Positions 1 to 10,824 of a stretch of DNA of 64,000 nt are shown piece by piece. A program made the translations under genes and the position numbers. The notes below the pieces were generated by a model that saw only the letters and a list, made by a program, of their open reading frames with translations, had not been told where the DNA came from and did not search any database. This DNA is from Thiosocius sp963719025 (GTDB lineage Bacteria; Pseudomonadota; Gammaproteobacteria; Chromatiales; Chromatiaceae), in NCBI GenBank assembly GCA_963719025.1, contig CAVRBK010000042.1:7594-71593 (forward strand), read 5' to 3'. The stretch's first letter is position 1. Every line of letters begins with the position of its first letter.

Positions 1-1107
1 GGCATCCTGCTGGTGTGGCTGACCCTGTCGTCACTCAGTCACGTGCTGAATGCCCTCGGCGATACCGCGGACCAGAGTCAGTCGGGGCTGCGTCACTTTC
101 TAGGCTACCAGCCGGGTGAGAAGGTCAGCGGCATCAGCTTCATGCGCTGGTTGCTGACGATCGCCGCACTGGTTGGCCTGGGCTACTGGCTCATGTTTGC
201 CTGGCAGGTCTCGGCCTCGGACAAGGCGATCGTGCGTGACTGGGTGCAACAGGGCTTCGAGATCGGCGCAGTGCATATCGTGCCAGGCAAGCTGTTCGGT
301 GCCATCGTGGCTTTCCTGGTGCTGTTGACGATTGCACGCTGGCTGCGTCGTCAACTCGGCGAACGCTGGCTGACCCGGACGTCGCTCGATTCAGGCGCAC
401 GCCAGTCGATCGTCGTCGCTGACCAGCTACGCGATCATCGGCCTCGCCATCATGCTCGCCCTGAGCATGGCCGGGCTGAATTTCCAGAACCTCGCGATCG
501 TGGCCGGCGCCCTGTCGGTCGGTATCGGTTTCGGTCTGCAGAATATCGTCAACAACTTCGTATCCGGCCTGATCCTGCTGTTCGAACGCCCGGTACGCCC
601 GGGCGACTGGGTGGTTGTCGGCGGCACCGAGGGCTATGTACGCAAGATCAGTATCCGCTACACGCTGATCCAGACATTCGACCGTGCCGATGTACTGGTG
701 CCGAACTCGGAACTGATCTCCAACCAGGTCACCAACCTGATGCTGTCCGACAGCTTCGGCCGGGTCAACGTGCGGTCGGCGTCGCGTACGGCACGGATAC
801 CCGCAAGGTGCGCGACATACTGAACAAGGTCGCGCGCGAACACCCGATGGCGGTGCTGCATGATCCGCGGGTGTCGGCGCCGCGCGTTTATGTTCATGGG
901 ATTCGGCGACAGCTCGCTCGACTTCGAGGTGCGCTTTTTCATCGCGAACGTCGATTACAAGACTGTCGGTACGCAGCGATATCCTGTTTGCCATCGACGA
1001 CGCCTTCCGCGAGGCAGGTATCGAGATTCCGTTCCCACAACGGGTCGTACCAGAAGGCCGCGCGGCGATGCGGACGGCGGCAGACAACGAAGAACGAACC
1101 TCAATGA
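1..1107 (+). CDS. MscS-family mechanosensitive channel, 5' partial, frameshifted
   Basis: Small-conductance mechanosensitive ion channel of the inner membrane, relieving turgor on osmotic downshift. The gene is already open at base 1, so the N-terminus lies outside. Hydrophobic helices are followed by the pore-lining and beta domain: 'LAIVAGALSVGIGFGLQNIV' and 'NNFVSGLILLFERPVRPGD' at about 485-605 are diagnostic of MscS, and 'VLVPNSELISNQVTN' follows. The reading frame changes near 414 (an extra base), 774 (a missing base), 889 and 970-978; the similarity continues across each. The stop at 1105-1107 would overlap the next gene's ATG as ATGA. Family assignment is secure; the exact C-terminus is not. 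Confidence 0.85.
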   Translation, partial: GILLVWLTLSSLSHVLNALGDTADQSQSGLRHFLGYQPGEKVSGISFMRWLLTIAALVGLGYWLMFAWQVSASDKAIVRDWVQQGFEIGAVHIVPGKLFGAIVAFLVLLTIARWLRRQLGERWLTRTSLDSGARQSIVVADQLRDHRPRHHARPEHGRAEFPEPRDRGRRPVGRYRFRSAEYRQQLRIRPDPAVRTPGTPGRLGGCRRHRGLCTQDQYPLHADPDIRPCRCTGAELGTDLQPGHQPDAVRQLRPGQRAVGVAYGTDTRKVRDILNKVAREHPMAVLHDPRVSAPRVYVHGIRRQLARLRGALFHRERRLQDCRYAAISCLPSTTPSARQVSRFRSHNGSYQKAARRCGRRQTTKNEPQ

Positions 1108-1557
1108 CCAACGGAGCGACGCCTGCTCGGCTGGCGTGAATGGCTGGCACTGCCCGACCTCGGCATCGGCAGGATCAAGGCCAAGGTCGATACCGGCGCC
1201 CGCACCTCCTGTCTGCATGCCTTCTACGTCGACCCGTTGCAGGCGCGACGGACGCGACCTGGGTGCGTTTCGGTGTCCACCCGGTGCAGCGCAATGACGA
1301 CGAGGTACTGCATTGCGAGGCCGAGATCCTCGATCAGCGCCAGGTCACCGATTCCGGTGGCCACCGCGAGACTGCGCTATCGTCATCGAGACCCGGCTGG
1401 TGCTGCGGGACTTCGATGACTGATCGAACTGACCCTGACCAATCGCGATACCATGCGCTTTCGCATGCTGCTCGGTCGCACCGCCATGAGTGCTGGCGGC
1501 TTCTGCGTCGATCCCGTCCGCGTCCTATCTCGCAGGACGGCAAAACCGACAAATTAA
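1104..1557 (+). CDS. RimB-like retropepsin / 'ATP-dependent zinc protease' (PF05618), frameshifted
   Basis: Retropepsin-fold protease family encoded beside rimK in many proteobacteria; RimB of Pseudomonas removes glutamates that RimK adds to ribosomal protein S6. Seen: 'WREWLALPDLGIG', 'IKAKVDTGARTS' (the DTGA active-site signature), 'VRFGVHPVQRNDDE', 'AEILDQRQVTDSGGHRE' and 'ITLTNRDTMRFRMLLGRTA', together the full family pattern but split over all three forward frames. Indels fall near 1121, 1225, 1370-1420 and 1490. The ATG at 1104 overlaps the mscS stop. The end is uncertain: one frame stops at 1557, another runs into rimK. Family confident, boundaries approximate. Confidence 0.75.
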
Positions 1558-1567
1558 GGAAGACAAA

Positions 1568-2475
1568 ATGAAGATCGCCATCCTTTCGCGCAACCCCAAG
1601 CTGTATTCGACCCGCCGCCTGGTCGAGGCTGCCAAGCAGCGCGGCCACGAGGTCCGCGTGCTCGATGCGCTGCGCTGCTACATGAACATCACCTCGATGC
1701 GCCCGTCGATCCATTACAAGGGCGAGAACCTGACCGGCTTCGATGCCGTGATTCCGCGCATCGGCGCATCGGTCACCTTCTACGGCACCGCGGTGCTGCG
1801 CCAGTTCGAGATGATGGGCGTCTACCCGCTGAACGAGTCGGTCGCCATCACCCGCTCGCGCGACAAGCTGCGTTCGCTGCAACTGCTGGCGCGCAAGGGC
1901 ATCGGCCTGCCGGTGACCGGCTTCGCCCACTCGCCCGACGACGTGCAGGACATGCTCAAGATGGTCGGCGGCGCACCGGTGGTGATCAAGCTGCTGGAAG
2001 GCACCCAGGGTATCGGCGTGGTGCTGGCCGAGACGCAAAAGGCCGCCGAGAGCGTGATCGAGGCCTTCATGGGGCTGAAGGCCAACATCCTGGTCCAGGA
2101 GTTCATCAAGGAGGCCGGCGGCGCCGATATCCGCTGCCTGGTGGTCGGCGACAAGGTGGTCGCGGCGATGAAACGCCAGGGCAAGGAGGGCGAGTTCCGC
2201 TCCAACCTGCACCGCGGCGGCTCGGCAGCGCTGATCAGGCTGACCCCCGAGGAGCGTTCGACCGCGGTGCGTGCCGCCAGCATCATGGGCCTGAACGTGT
2301 GCGGCGTGGACATCCTGCGCTCCAACCACGGGCCGGTGGTGATGGAGGTCAACTCGTCGCCCGGACTCGAGGGCATCGAGACGGCCACCGAGAAGGACGT
2401 CGCCGGGCATGATCATCGAGTTCATCGAAAAGAATCACCAACCCAACAAGACCGCGTACCCGCGGCAAAGGCTGA
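1568..2475 (+). CDS. rimK: RimK, ribosomal protein S6 glutamate ligase, frameshifted near C-terminus
   Basis: ATP-grasp ligase that adds glutamates to the C-terminus of ribosomal protein S6, tuning ribosome composition. The protein starts MKIAILSRNPKLYSTRRL at the ATG at 1568, 10 bases after the previous stop. The N-terminal domain is followed by ATP-grasp signatures: 'PVVIKLLEGTQGIGVVL', 'LVQEFIKEAGGADIRCLVVG' and the metal-binding end 'GPVVMEVNSSPGLEGIE'. An extra G near 2406 and an extra base near 2453 break the last 25 residues; repaired, it ends with a basic tail and TGA at 2473, giving about 301 residues, the usual length. It sits between the RimB-like protease and an aspartoacylase-like hydrolase. 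Confidence 0.93.
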
Positions 2476-2476
2476 C

Positions 2477-3540
2477 ATGGCGCACGCAGAACGTGCCGGT
2501 TCGAGATCGGCGAGACGTCGGTCGCCGCCGGCAGCGCGCAGGTCGGTCAACCTGACGCTGCCCGGGCCTGTACACCAACGACCCGGTAAGCGATGCCGGT
2601 GCACGTGGTGCATGGCGATCACGACGGCCCGGTGCTGTTCGTCAGCGCCGCGGTACACGGCGACGAGATCAACGGCGTCGAGATCATTCGCCGCCTGCTG
2701 CGCATGCCGCAGCTCAAACGCCTGCGCGGCACCCTGCTGGCCGTCCCGATCGTCAACGTGTTCGGCTTCCACAACCGTTCGCGCTACCTGCCCGACCGGC
2801 GCGATCTCAACCGCAGCTTTCCGGGCAGCGAGAGCGGGTCGCTGGCGGCACGCCTGGCGCATGTGTTCATGACCGAGGTCGTGACCCGCGCGGACCTCGG
2901 GCATCGACCTGCATACCGCGGCCATTCATCGCGACAACCTGCCGCAGATCCGCGCCGACATCAACGATCCGGTCCTCGAACCGCTGGCCAGGGCGTTCAG
3001 CGCACCGGTGCTGCTGCATTCGGCCGCCCCGCCCGGCTCGCTGCGCGGCTCGGCGGCCGAGATCGGCGTCCCGGTCATGGTCTACGAGGCCGGCGAGGCC
3101 CTGCGCTTCGAGGAGATGTCGCATCCAGATCGGCGTGCGCGGCGTGGTCAATGTGCTGCGCCAGCTGTCCATGCTGCCGCCGGTCAAACGCAACCCGAGC
3201 AAGCCCAGCGCCGATCCTGCGCTCGAGCAGCTGGCAACGCGCACCGCAGAGCGGCATCCTGCGTGCCCAGGCAAGCACTCGGCGCCCTGGTCAGCAAGGG
3301 CGATACACTGGCAATGGTCAGCCGACCCGAGCCGGCGATTCCGAGATCCCGCATCGCGGCACCGTTCGACGGCGTGGTGATCGGCCGCGCCAACCTGCCA
3401 CTGGTGTTCGAAGGCGAGGCCGCTGTTCCACGTCGGCCGCACCCGCCAGACCTCGCTGCTCGAACAGCACCTCGATGCCATGCAGGATGGCTCCGACGAT
3501 CACACCACCGGAGATGATCGAAGAACCGCCGATCGTCTGA
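2477..3540 (+). CDS. Succinylglutamate desuccinylase/aspartoacylase family zinc hydrolase, frameshifted
   Basis: Zinc carboxypeptidase-fold enzyme (PF04952) that in characterised members cleaves N-acyl amino acids. The core is clear: 'LFVSAAVHGDEINGVEIIRR' with the HGDE zinc-ligand motif near 2640-2690, 'LPDRRDLNRSFPG' for substrate binding, then 'GIDLHTAAIHRDNLPQIRA' with the third zinc ligand. The C-terminal beta-domain is visible as 'APFDGVVIGRANLPLVFEGE' near 3360-3420. At least five frame changes occur (about 2500, 2895, 3118, 3250, 3425). It starts one base after rimK's stop, so it is probably co-transcribed. Its substrate is unknown; a glutamyl or acyl-glutamate compound is suggested only by the neighbours. 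The C-terminus at 3540 is a best guess. Confidence 0.75.
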
Positions 3541-3594
3541 GCCAGCCCCGATCGCCACCATCCCCACGGCAGTCCACAGTAACGCCAGGCATGA

Positions 3595-3617
3595 AAAAGG
3601 GCGCCCGGAGGCGCCCT
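3595..3617 (-). terminator. Rho-independent terminator of the amtB operon
   Basis: On the minus strand, inverted GGCGCC arms (3610-3615 and 3600-3605) enclose a 4-base loop and are followed by five T (A run at 3595-3599 on the plus strand). It lies 26 bases beyond the amtB stop, as expected for the operon end. Confidence 0.75.
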
Positions 3618-3642
3618 GTTCAGGTAAGGATACCTGGGTGGA

Positions 3643-4932
3643 TCAGGCGCCTGATCCACGTGCCCCGGTGAACTCGGGATAGGCTTCCATACCGCACTCG
3701 GACAGGTCCACACCTTCGTACTCTTCTTCTTCGCGTGACCCGGATGCCCATGATCGCCTTGATCACCAGCCAGACCACGAAGCTGACGCCGAAGACCCAG
3801 ACGAAGATGGTGCCAGCACCGACCAGCTGGCCGAGGAAGCTGGTACCCTCGTTGGTCAGCGGCACCGCCATCAGGCCCCAGAAACCGACCACACCGTGCA
3901 CCGAGATGGCACCGACCGGATCGTCGATCTTCATCTTGTCCAGGGTCAGGATGGAGAACACCACCAGCACACCACCGACGGCACCGATCAGGGTCGCTGA
4001 CAGCGGCGTCGGCGTGGACGGCTCGGCGGTGATCGCCACCAGGCCGGCCAGGGCGCCGTTCAGCGCCATGGTCAGGTCGGCCTTGCCGAACAGCAGGCGG
4101 GCGACGATCAGGGCCGCGACCAGGCCGCCGGCAGCCGCCGCGTTGGTGTTCAGGAACACCATGGCGACCGCGTTGGCGTTGGCGATGTCGCCGAGCTTCA
4201 GCACCGAACCGCCGTTGAAGCCGAACCAGCCCATCCACAGGATGAAGGTACCCAGCGTGGCCAGCGGCAGGTTGGCACCGGGGATCGCGTTGACCCGACC
4301 ATCGGCGCTGTACTTGCCTTTGCGCGGACCGAGCAGCAGGACACCGGCCAGCGCGGCAGCCGCACCCGCCATGTGCACGATGCCGGAGCCGGCGAAGTCG
4401 GAGAAGCCGAAGTCATCGCCCAGGCTGTACAGACCGAACACGGACTCGCCGCCCCAGGTCCAGCTGCCTTCCATCGGGTAGATGAAGCCGGTCATGACCA
4501 CGGCGAACAGCAGGAAGGCCCAGAGCTTCATGCGCTCGGCCACGGCACCGGAGACGATCGACATGGCGGTGGCGACGAACACCACCTGGAAGAAGAAGTC
4601 AGAGGCGCCCGAGTAGACCGAGTCGCCGCCGAAACCGTCTTCGGCGGACGCCTTGAAGTCGCGTCAGTCACCGCGTCTGCGTCCACCTCGGCGATGCCGC
4701 TGAGGAAGTAGTCGCCGCCGTACATGATGGCGTAACCGCACACCAGGTACATGATGCAGGCCACGGCAAACAGCGCGACGTTCTTGGTCAGGATCTCGGT
4801 CGTGTTCTTGGAGCGGACCAGACCGGCTTCGAGCATGGCGAAACCTGCCGCCATCCACATAACCAGTGCGCCACAGACCAGGAAATAGAACGTATCCATG
4901 GCGTACTGGAGTTCGAAAATGTTGTTTTCCAT
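3643..4932 (-). CDS. amtB: AmtB ammonium transporter, frameshifted
   Basis: Inner-membrane ammonium channel of the Amt/Rh family, normally gated by the PII protein GlnK, encoded just upstream here. The protein begins MENNIFELQYAMDTFYFLVC. Recognisable family blocks are 'GFAMLEAGLVRSKNTTEIL', 'FVATAMSIVSGAVAERM', 'GSGIVHMAGAAAALAG', 'WFGFNGGS', 'GGLVAALIVARLLFG', 'DDPVGAISVHGVVGFWG'. About 11 hydrophobic segments fit the fold. Frame changes occur near 4660-4670 and 3735; after repair of the latter, the acidic tail runs 'EEEYEGVDLSECGMEAYPEF' to TGA at 3643-3645. About 429 residues, normal for the family. Last gene of the porin-glnK-amtB operon. Confidence 0.92.
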
Positions 4933-4950
4933 TGGAAATCTCCAGCCGGA

Positions 4951-5291
4951 TTACAAGGGCTTCCGGACCGGACTCACCGGTACGGATACGGATGACCTGG
5001 CTCAGCTCGTAGACGAAGATCTTGCCGTCGCCGATCTTGCCGGTCTTGGCGGCGGCGCTGATCGCCTCGATGACCGCGATCCAGCTGGTCGTCGTCGATC
5101 GCGATCTCGACCTTGATCTTGGGCAGGAAATCGACGACGTACTCGGCGCCGCGATACAGTTCGGTATGGCCTTTCTGACGACCGAAGCCCTTGACTTCGG
5201 TCACGGTGATGCCCGTCACGCCGATGTCCGACAGGGCTTCGCGCACGTCATCCAGCTTGAAGGGCTTGATGATGGCTGCAACCAGTTTCAT
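4951..5291 (-). CDS. glnK: PII nitrogen regulatory protein GlnK/GlnB, frameshifted
   Basis: Trimeric PII signal protein that reads 2-oxoglutarate and ATP/ADP and blocks AmtB under nitrogen excess. Starts MKLVAAIIKPFKLDDVREAL at the ATG at 5291, with the T-loop 'GFGRQKGHTELYRGAEY' containing the uridylylation tyrosine, then 'VDFLPKIKVEIAIDDDQL'. An extra C near 5082-5086 shifts the frame; beyond it the family C-terminus 'GKIGDGKIFV' and 'RIRTGESGPEAL' is readable in another frame. A second indel is needed for the TAA at 4951-4953, so the end is approximate. Its position directly before amtB supports glnK rather than glnB. Confidence 0.9.
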
Positions 5292-5318
5292 TTGTACTTC
5301 TCCTAAACTTTGGAACGA

Positions 5319-5342
5319 GCCGGCACTCAGGCGAGTGCCGGC
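5319..5342. promoter_or_regulatory. Intercistronic hairpin between porin and glnK
   Basis: Perfect 10-bp inverted repeat (GCCGGCACTC at 5319-5328 and its complement at 5333-5342) with a 4-base AGGC loop, 20 bases after the porin stop. On the minus strand no T-run follows it directly, so it is less likely a full terminator than an mRNA-stability or partial-attenuation element allowing more porin than GlnK-AmtB. The function is inferred. Confidence 0.6.
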
Positions 5343-5362
5343 AGGCGTTTCAGAATGTTGGA

Positions 5363-6055
5363 TCACTCGAAGCTCTTACCCCAGGAAACGAACACCTTCG
5401 CATCGTCGTCGCCGACTTTCCTCGTCAGCGGCCGGAGACCGAGAAGGTGAAGTCGCCGATATTCACCGACGCTCTTGCCGACGTCGAGCTGGTAGTGCGC
5501 GTAAGACGTATCGGTAGTGGCAACGCCGTCATCGTCGAAATCGAAGTAACCGACGGTGCCGCCAACCGTCCAGGTCGGTGCAATATCAATAGCTGGCACC
5601 GACGTGGTAGTAGATGTCGCCATCGATGAAGGTTTCGTTACCGTCGTATCGGCGACTTCGGAGTCGACGATGTAGTTGATGCCGGCGGTCACAGGACCGA
5701 AGCTCAGGCTACCGTAGATCTCGGTGAAGTTGAGGTCATCGCCACCCGGGTAGGCGTAGTAGATGACGCCGACGTCGTAGCCAACGCCACTTACTTCGTT
5801 GGCGAAGCCGCCGTACAGATCGACCTCGGCAGTCGTGTCATCGCCGAATTCGACGTTCGATGCCCAGGTGCCGACGTAGAAGCCGCTTTCATGGGCGTAA
5901 TCGAGACCACCGGAGAAGGCCGCATCGTCGTCGGTCTGGGTAACACCGCGCCAGACGTAGTTGCTGGTTGCGCCAATGTTGGCGGACAATTCGGCTGCGG
6001 CGGAACCCGAGATGACGAGTGCGCCGACGGCGATGGCAATTTTATTGAGTTTCAT
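5363..6055 (-). CDS. TorF-family putative porin (gcw_chp type), frameshifted near C-terminus
   Basis: Predicted outer-membrane beta-barrel of the family known as gcw_chp/TorF, often found next to glnK and amtB. The start MKLNKIAIAVGALVISGSAAA is a signal peptide with an AxA cleavage region. The mature part has alternating aromatic/polar strands: 'ATSNYVWRGVTQTDDDAAFS', 'GGLDYAHESGFYVGTWASNV', 'EVDLYGGFANEVSGVGYDVG'. It ends '...AKVFVSWGKSFE', with the aromatic end typical of outer-membrane proteins. Frame changes near 5595-5640 and 5430-5450 disturb the middle and end. First gene after the sigma-54 promoter at 6126-6143; probably helps nitrogen compounds cross the outer membrane, but the solute is not shown. 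Confidence 0.82.
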   Translation of the reverse strand: MKLNKIAIAVGALVISGSAAAELSANIGATSNYVWRGVTQTDDDAAFSGGLDYAHESGFYVGTWASNVEFGDDTTAEVDLYGGFANEVSGVGYDVGVIYYAYPGGDDLNFTEIYGSLSFGPVTAGINYIVDSEVADTTVTKPSSMATSTTTSVPAIDIAPTWTVGGTVGYFDFDDDGVATTDTSYAHYQLDVGKSVGEYRRLHLLGLRPLTRKVGDDDAKVFVSWGKSFE

Positions 6056-6125
6056 TTGAATGACTCCCTATAGAGTAGTTCGTTAATTTTTCAGTTCACT
6101 GCTAGACGAGCGACTGGCGTCAGTA

Positions 6126-6143
6126 AAGCAGAACTCGTGCCAA
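6126..6143 (-). promoter_or_regulatory. Sigma-54 (RpoN) promoter of the porin-glnK-amtB operon
   Basis: The minus strand reads TTGGCACGAGTTCTGCTT. It matches the -24/-12 consensus (TGGCACG, four bases, TTGCW) with one mismatch, and GG and GC are exactly 10 bases apart, as required. Transcription would begin near 6115, about 60 bases before the porin ATG at 6055. NtrC-like sites lie upstream. Confidence 0.82.
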
Positions 6144-6207
6144 TTGTCGTTTTTTGTTGCGTTTTCATTACTTTAGACAGCGAGCTGTTGGATTTAAGCA
6201 ACAACTT

Positions 6208-6268
6208 ATGCACCAACATAGCCCCGCTCGAGCAAGGATGCACCAATTTGATGCACCAAAGTTGTGCA
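6208..6268. promoter_or_regulatory. NtrC-like enhancer sites
   Basis: Three copies of TGCACCAA occur at 6209, 6239 and 6252. The last forms the near-palindrome TGCACCAAAGTTGTGCA (6252-6268), close to the NtrC consensus TGCACYA-N3..5-TGGTGCA. The sites lie about 65-140 bases upstream of the sigma-54 promoter on the minus strand, the normal enhancer distance. NtrC itself is not encoded in the window. Confidence 0.65.
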
Positions 6269-6348
6269 CACGACCTCCCTGGACAAGGCGTTCGTGCTTT
6301 CCTAACCTGCACCGACCCAATCCCTGCACCCAGATTGACGAGGGCGCC

Positions 6349-6597
6349 ATGCTCGATCCAAAGTTGTTCGATGATCTTTCCAAGCGCGTTGCCGACAGCA
6401 TGCCGCGTGGTTTCCAGGTGCTGCAGAACGATCTGCAGCGCAACGTGCGGGCCGGACTCGAATCCGCGCTGGGCAAACTGAACCTGGTCACCCGGGAAGA
6501 GTTCGAGGTGCAGCAGGCCGTGCTGGCGCGTACCCGGGAAAAGCTCAAGGTGCTGGAAGCGCGCATCACGGCGCTCGAGGGAACTGACGGGAAATGA
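6349..6597 (+). CDS. ubiK: UbiK, ubiquinone biosynthesis accessory factor
   Basis: Small coiled-coil protein (BMFP domain, formerly YqiC) that assists the aerobic ubiquinone-synthesis Ubi complex. It reads MLDPKLFDDLSKRVADSMPR, then 'QNDLQRNVRAGLESALGKLN', then the coiled coil 'REEFEVQQAVLARTREKL' ending in 'LEARITALE'. 82 residues, normal for the family. The ATG at 6349 follows a GAGGGCG-type ribosome site; longer in-frame starts extend into the divergent regulatory region of the porin operon and lack family similarity. Confidence 0.9.
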   Translation: MLDPKLFDDLSKRVADSMPRGFQVLQNDLQRNVRAGLESALGKLNLVTREEFEVQQAVLARTREKLKVLEARITALEGTDGK

Positions 6598-6708
6598 ATG
6601 ACCACTTTCAGGCTTGGTCGATCTTGCTGGCCGGCCTGCAGACGCGACGCAATCAGGCCTGTTTTGCTAATCTCTCTGCACCCCAGTCGTATCCCGAGTG
6701 AATATCCG

Positions 6709-7137
6709 ATGCCGTACCCAGAGCCAAAAGCCTTTACCCGCCTTCCCCAGGTCCTTCTCCTGTCGCTACTGCTGATCACGCCAGCGGCCCACGCGGCAGA
6801 AGAGACCCAGCAAAGTCGCGATATCGCGGCCCTCAGGCAGCAGTTGCAGGACCTGCAGGTCCGGGTCCAGAAACTGGAGCGCGAGGTGGAACAGGGCGTA
6901 CCCGTGAACATTGCGCGCAAGGTGCAGCCGGCGCCCGGCGGATGGCGCAAAGCGGCCAACTGGAAGCGTCTCGACAGTGGCATGACCCGTTATCAGGTGG
7001 TCGAGTTTCTTGGCGAGCCCGACAGCCGGAAAACGGTCAAGAAGTTTGAATTCTGGTACTACGGCGATGGCAAGGTCAGCCTCTATCTGCGGCGCCTGAA
7101 GAACTGGGAAACCCCGAGCGGTCTCGATCCGCAATAA
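6709..7137 (+). CDS. Periplasmic coiled-coil protein with BamE-like domain
   Basis: 142 residues from the ATG at 6709. A signal peptide ending 'LITPAAHAA' is followed by a short coiled coil ('DIAALRQQLQDLQVRVQKLE', residues about 40-60) and a C-terminal domain with 'WKRLDSGMTRYQVVEFLGEP' and 'KKFEFWYYGDG', the pattern of SmpA/OmlA (BamE)-like folds, in which a short helix and beta-hairpins bind outer-membrane partners. No lipobox is visible, so it is probably soluble in the periplasm. The upstream in-frame ATG at 6598 would add 37 residues with no signal character. Function unknown. Confidence 0.7.
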   Translation: MPYPEPKAFTRLPQVLLLSLLLITPAAHAAEETQQSRDIAALRQQLQDLQVRVQKLEREVEQGVPVNIARKVQPAPGGWRKAANWKRLDSGMTRYQVVEFLGEPDSRKTVKKFEFWYYGDGKVSLYLRRLKNWETPSGLDPQ

Positions 7138-7268
7138 CGCGCCGCTGCGGTCCACTGGCCCGATAGACCTTGATTGGGCTTGACTGGCCACCGGTGCGGG
7201 CGATTGACGCAGGGCTCACTGATACCGGCAGGACGCCGGTCCTTTTGACAACAGACAGGCAGGGAAGC

Positions 7269-8785
<1,517 letters not shown>

Positions 8786-8851
8786 GGCTGTCCGGCAACC
8801 AGCAGGATATAATCCCCGGTCCAGCCGCTTCTCACCCTCTCATCTGTCTCC

Positions 8852-10758
<1,907 letters not shown>

Positions 10759-10824
10759 GCGGGGACACGGGCAAGTCCGTTATACTTTGAGTGAGGAAAT
10801 GTTGTATCCAGGGAAGTAACGGAA

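Noticed and set aside
1490..1567. Longer RimK start at 1490
   Set aside because: The extra 26 residues belong to the end of the RimB-like gene in this frame; RimK homology starts at 1568.
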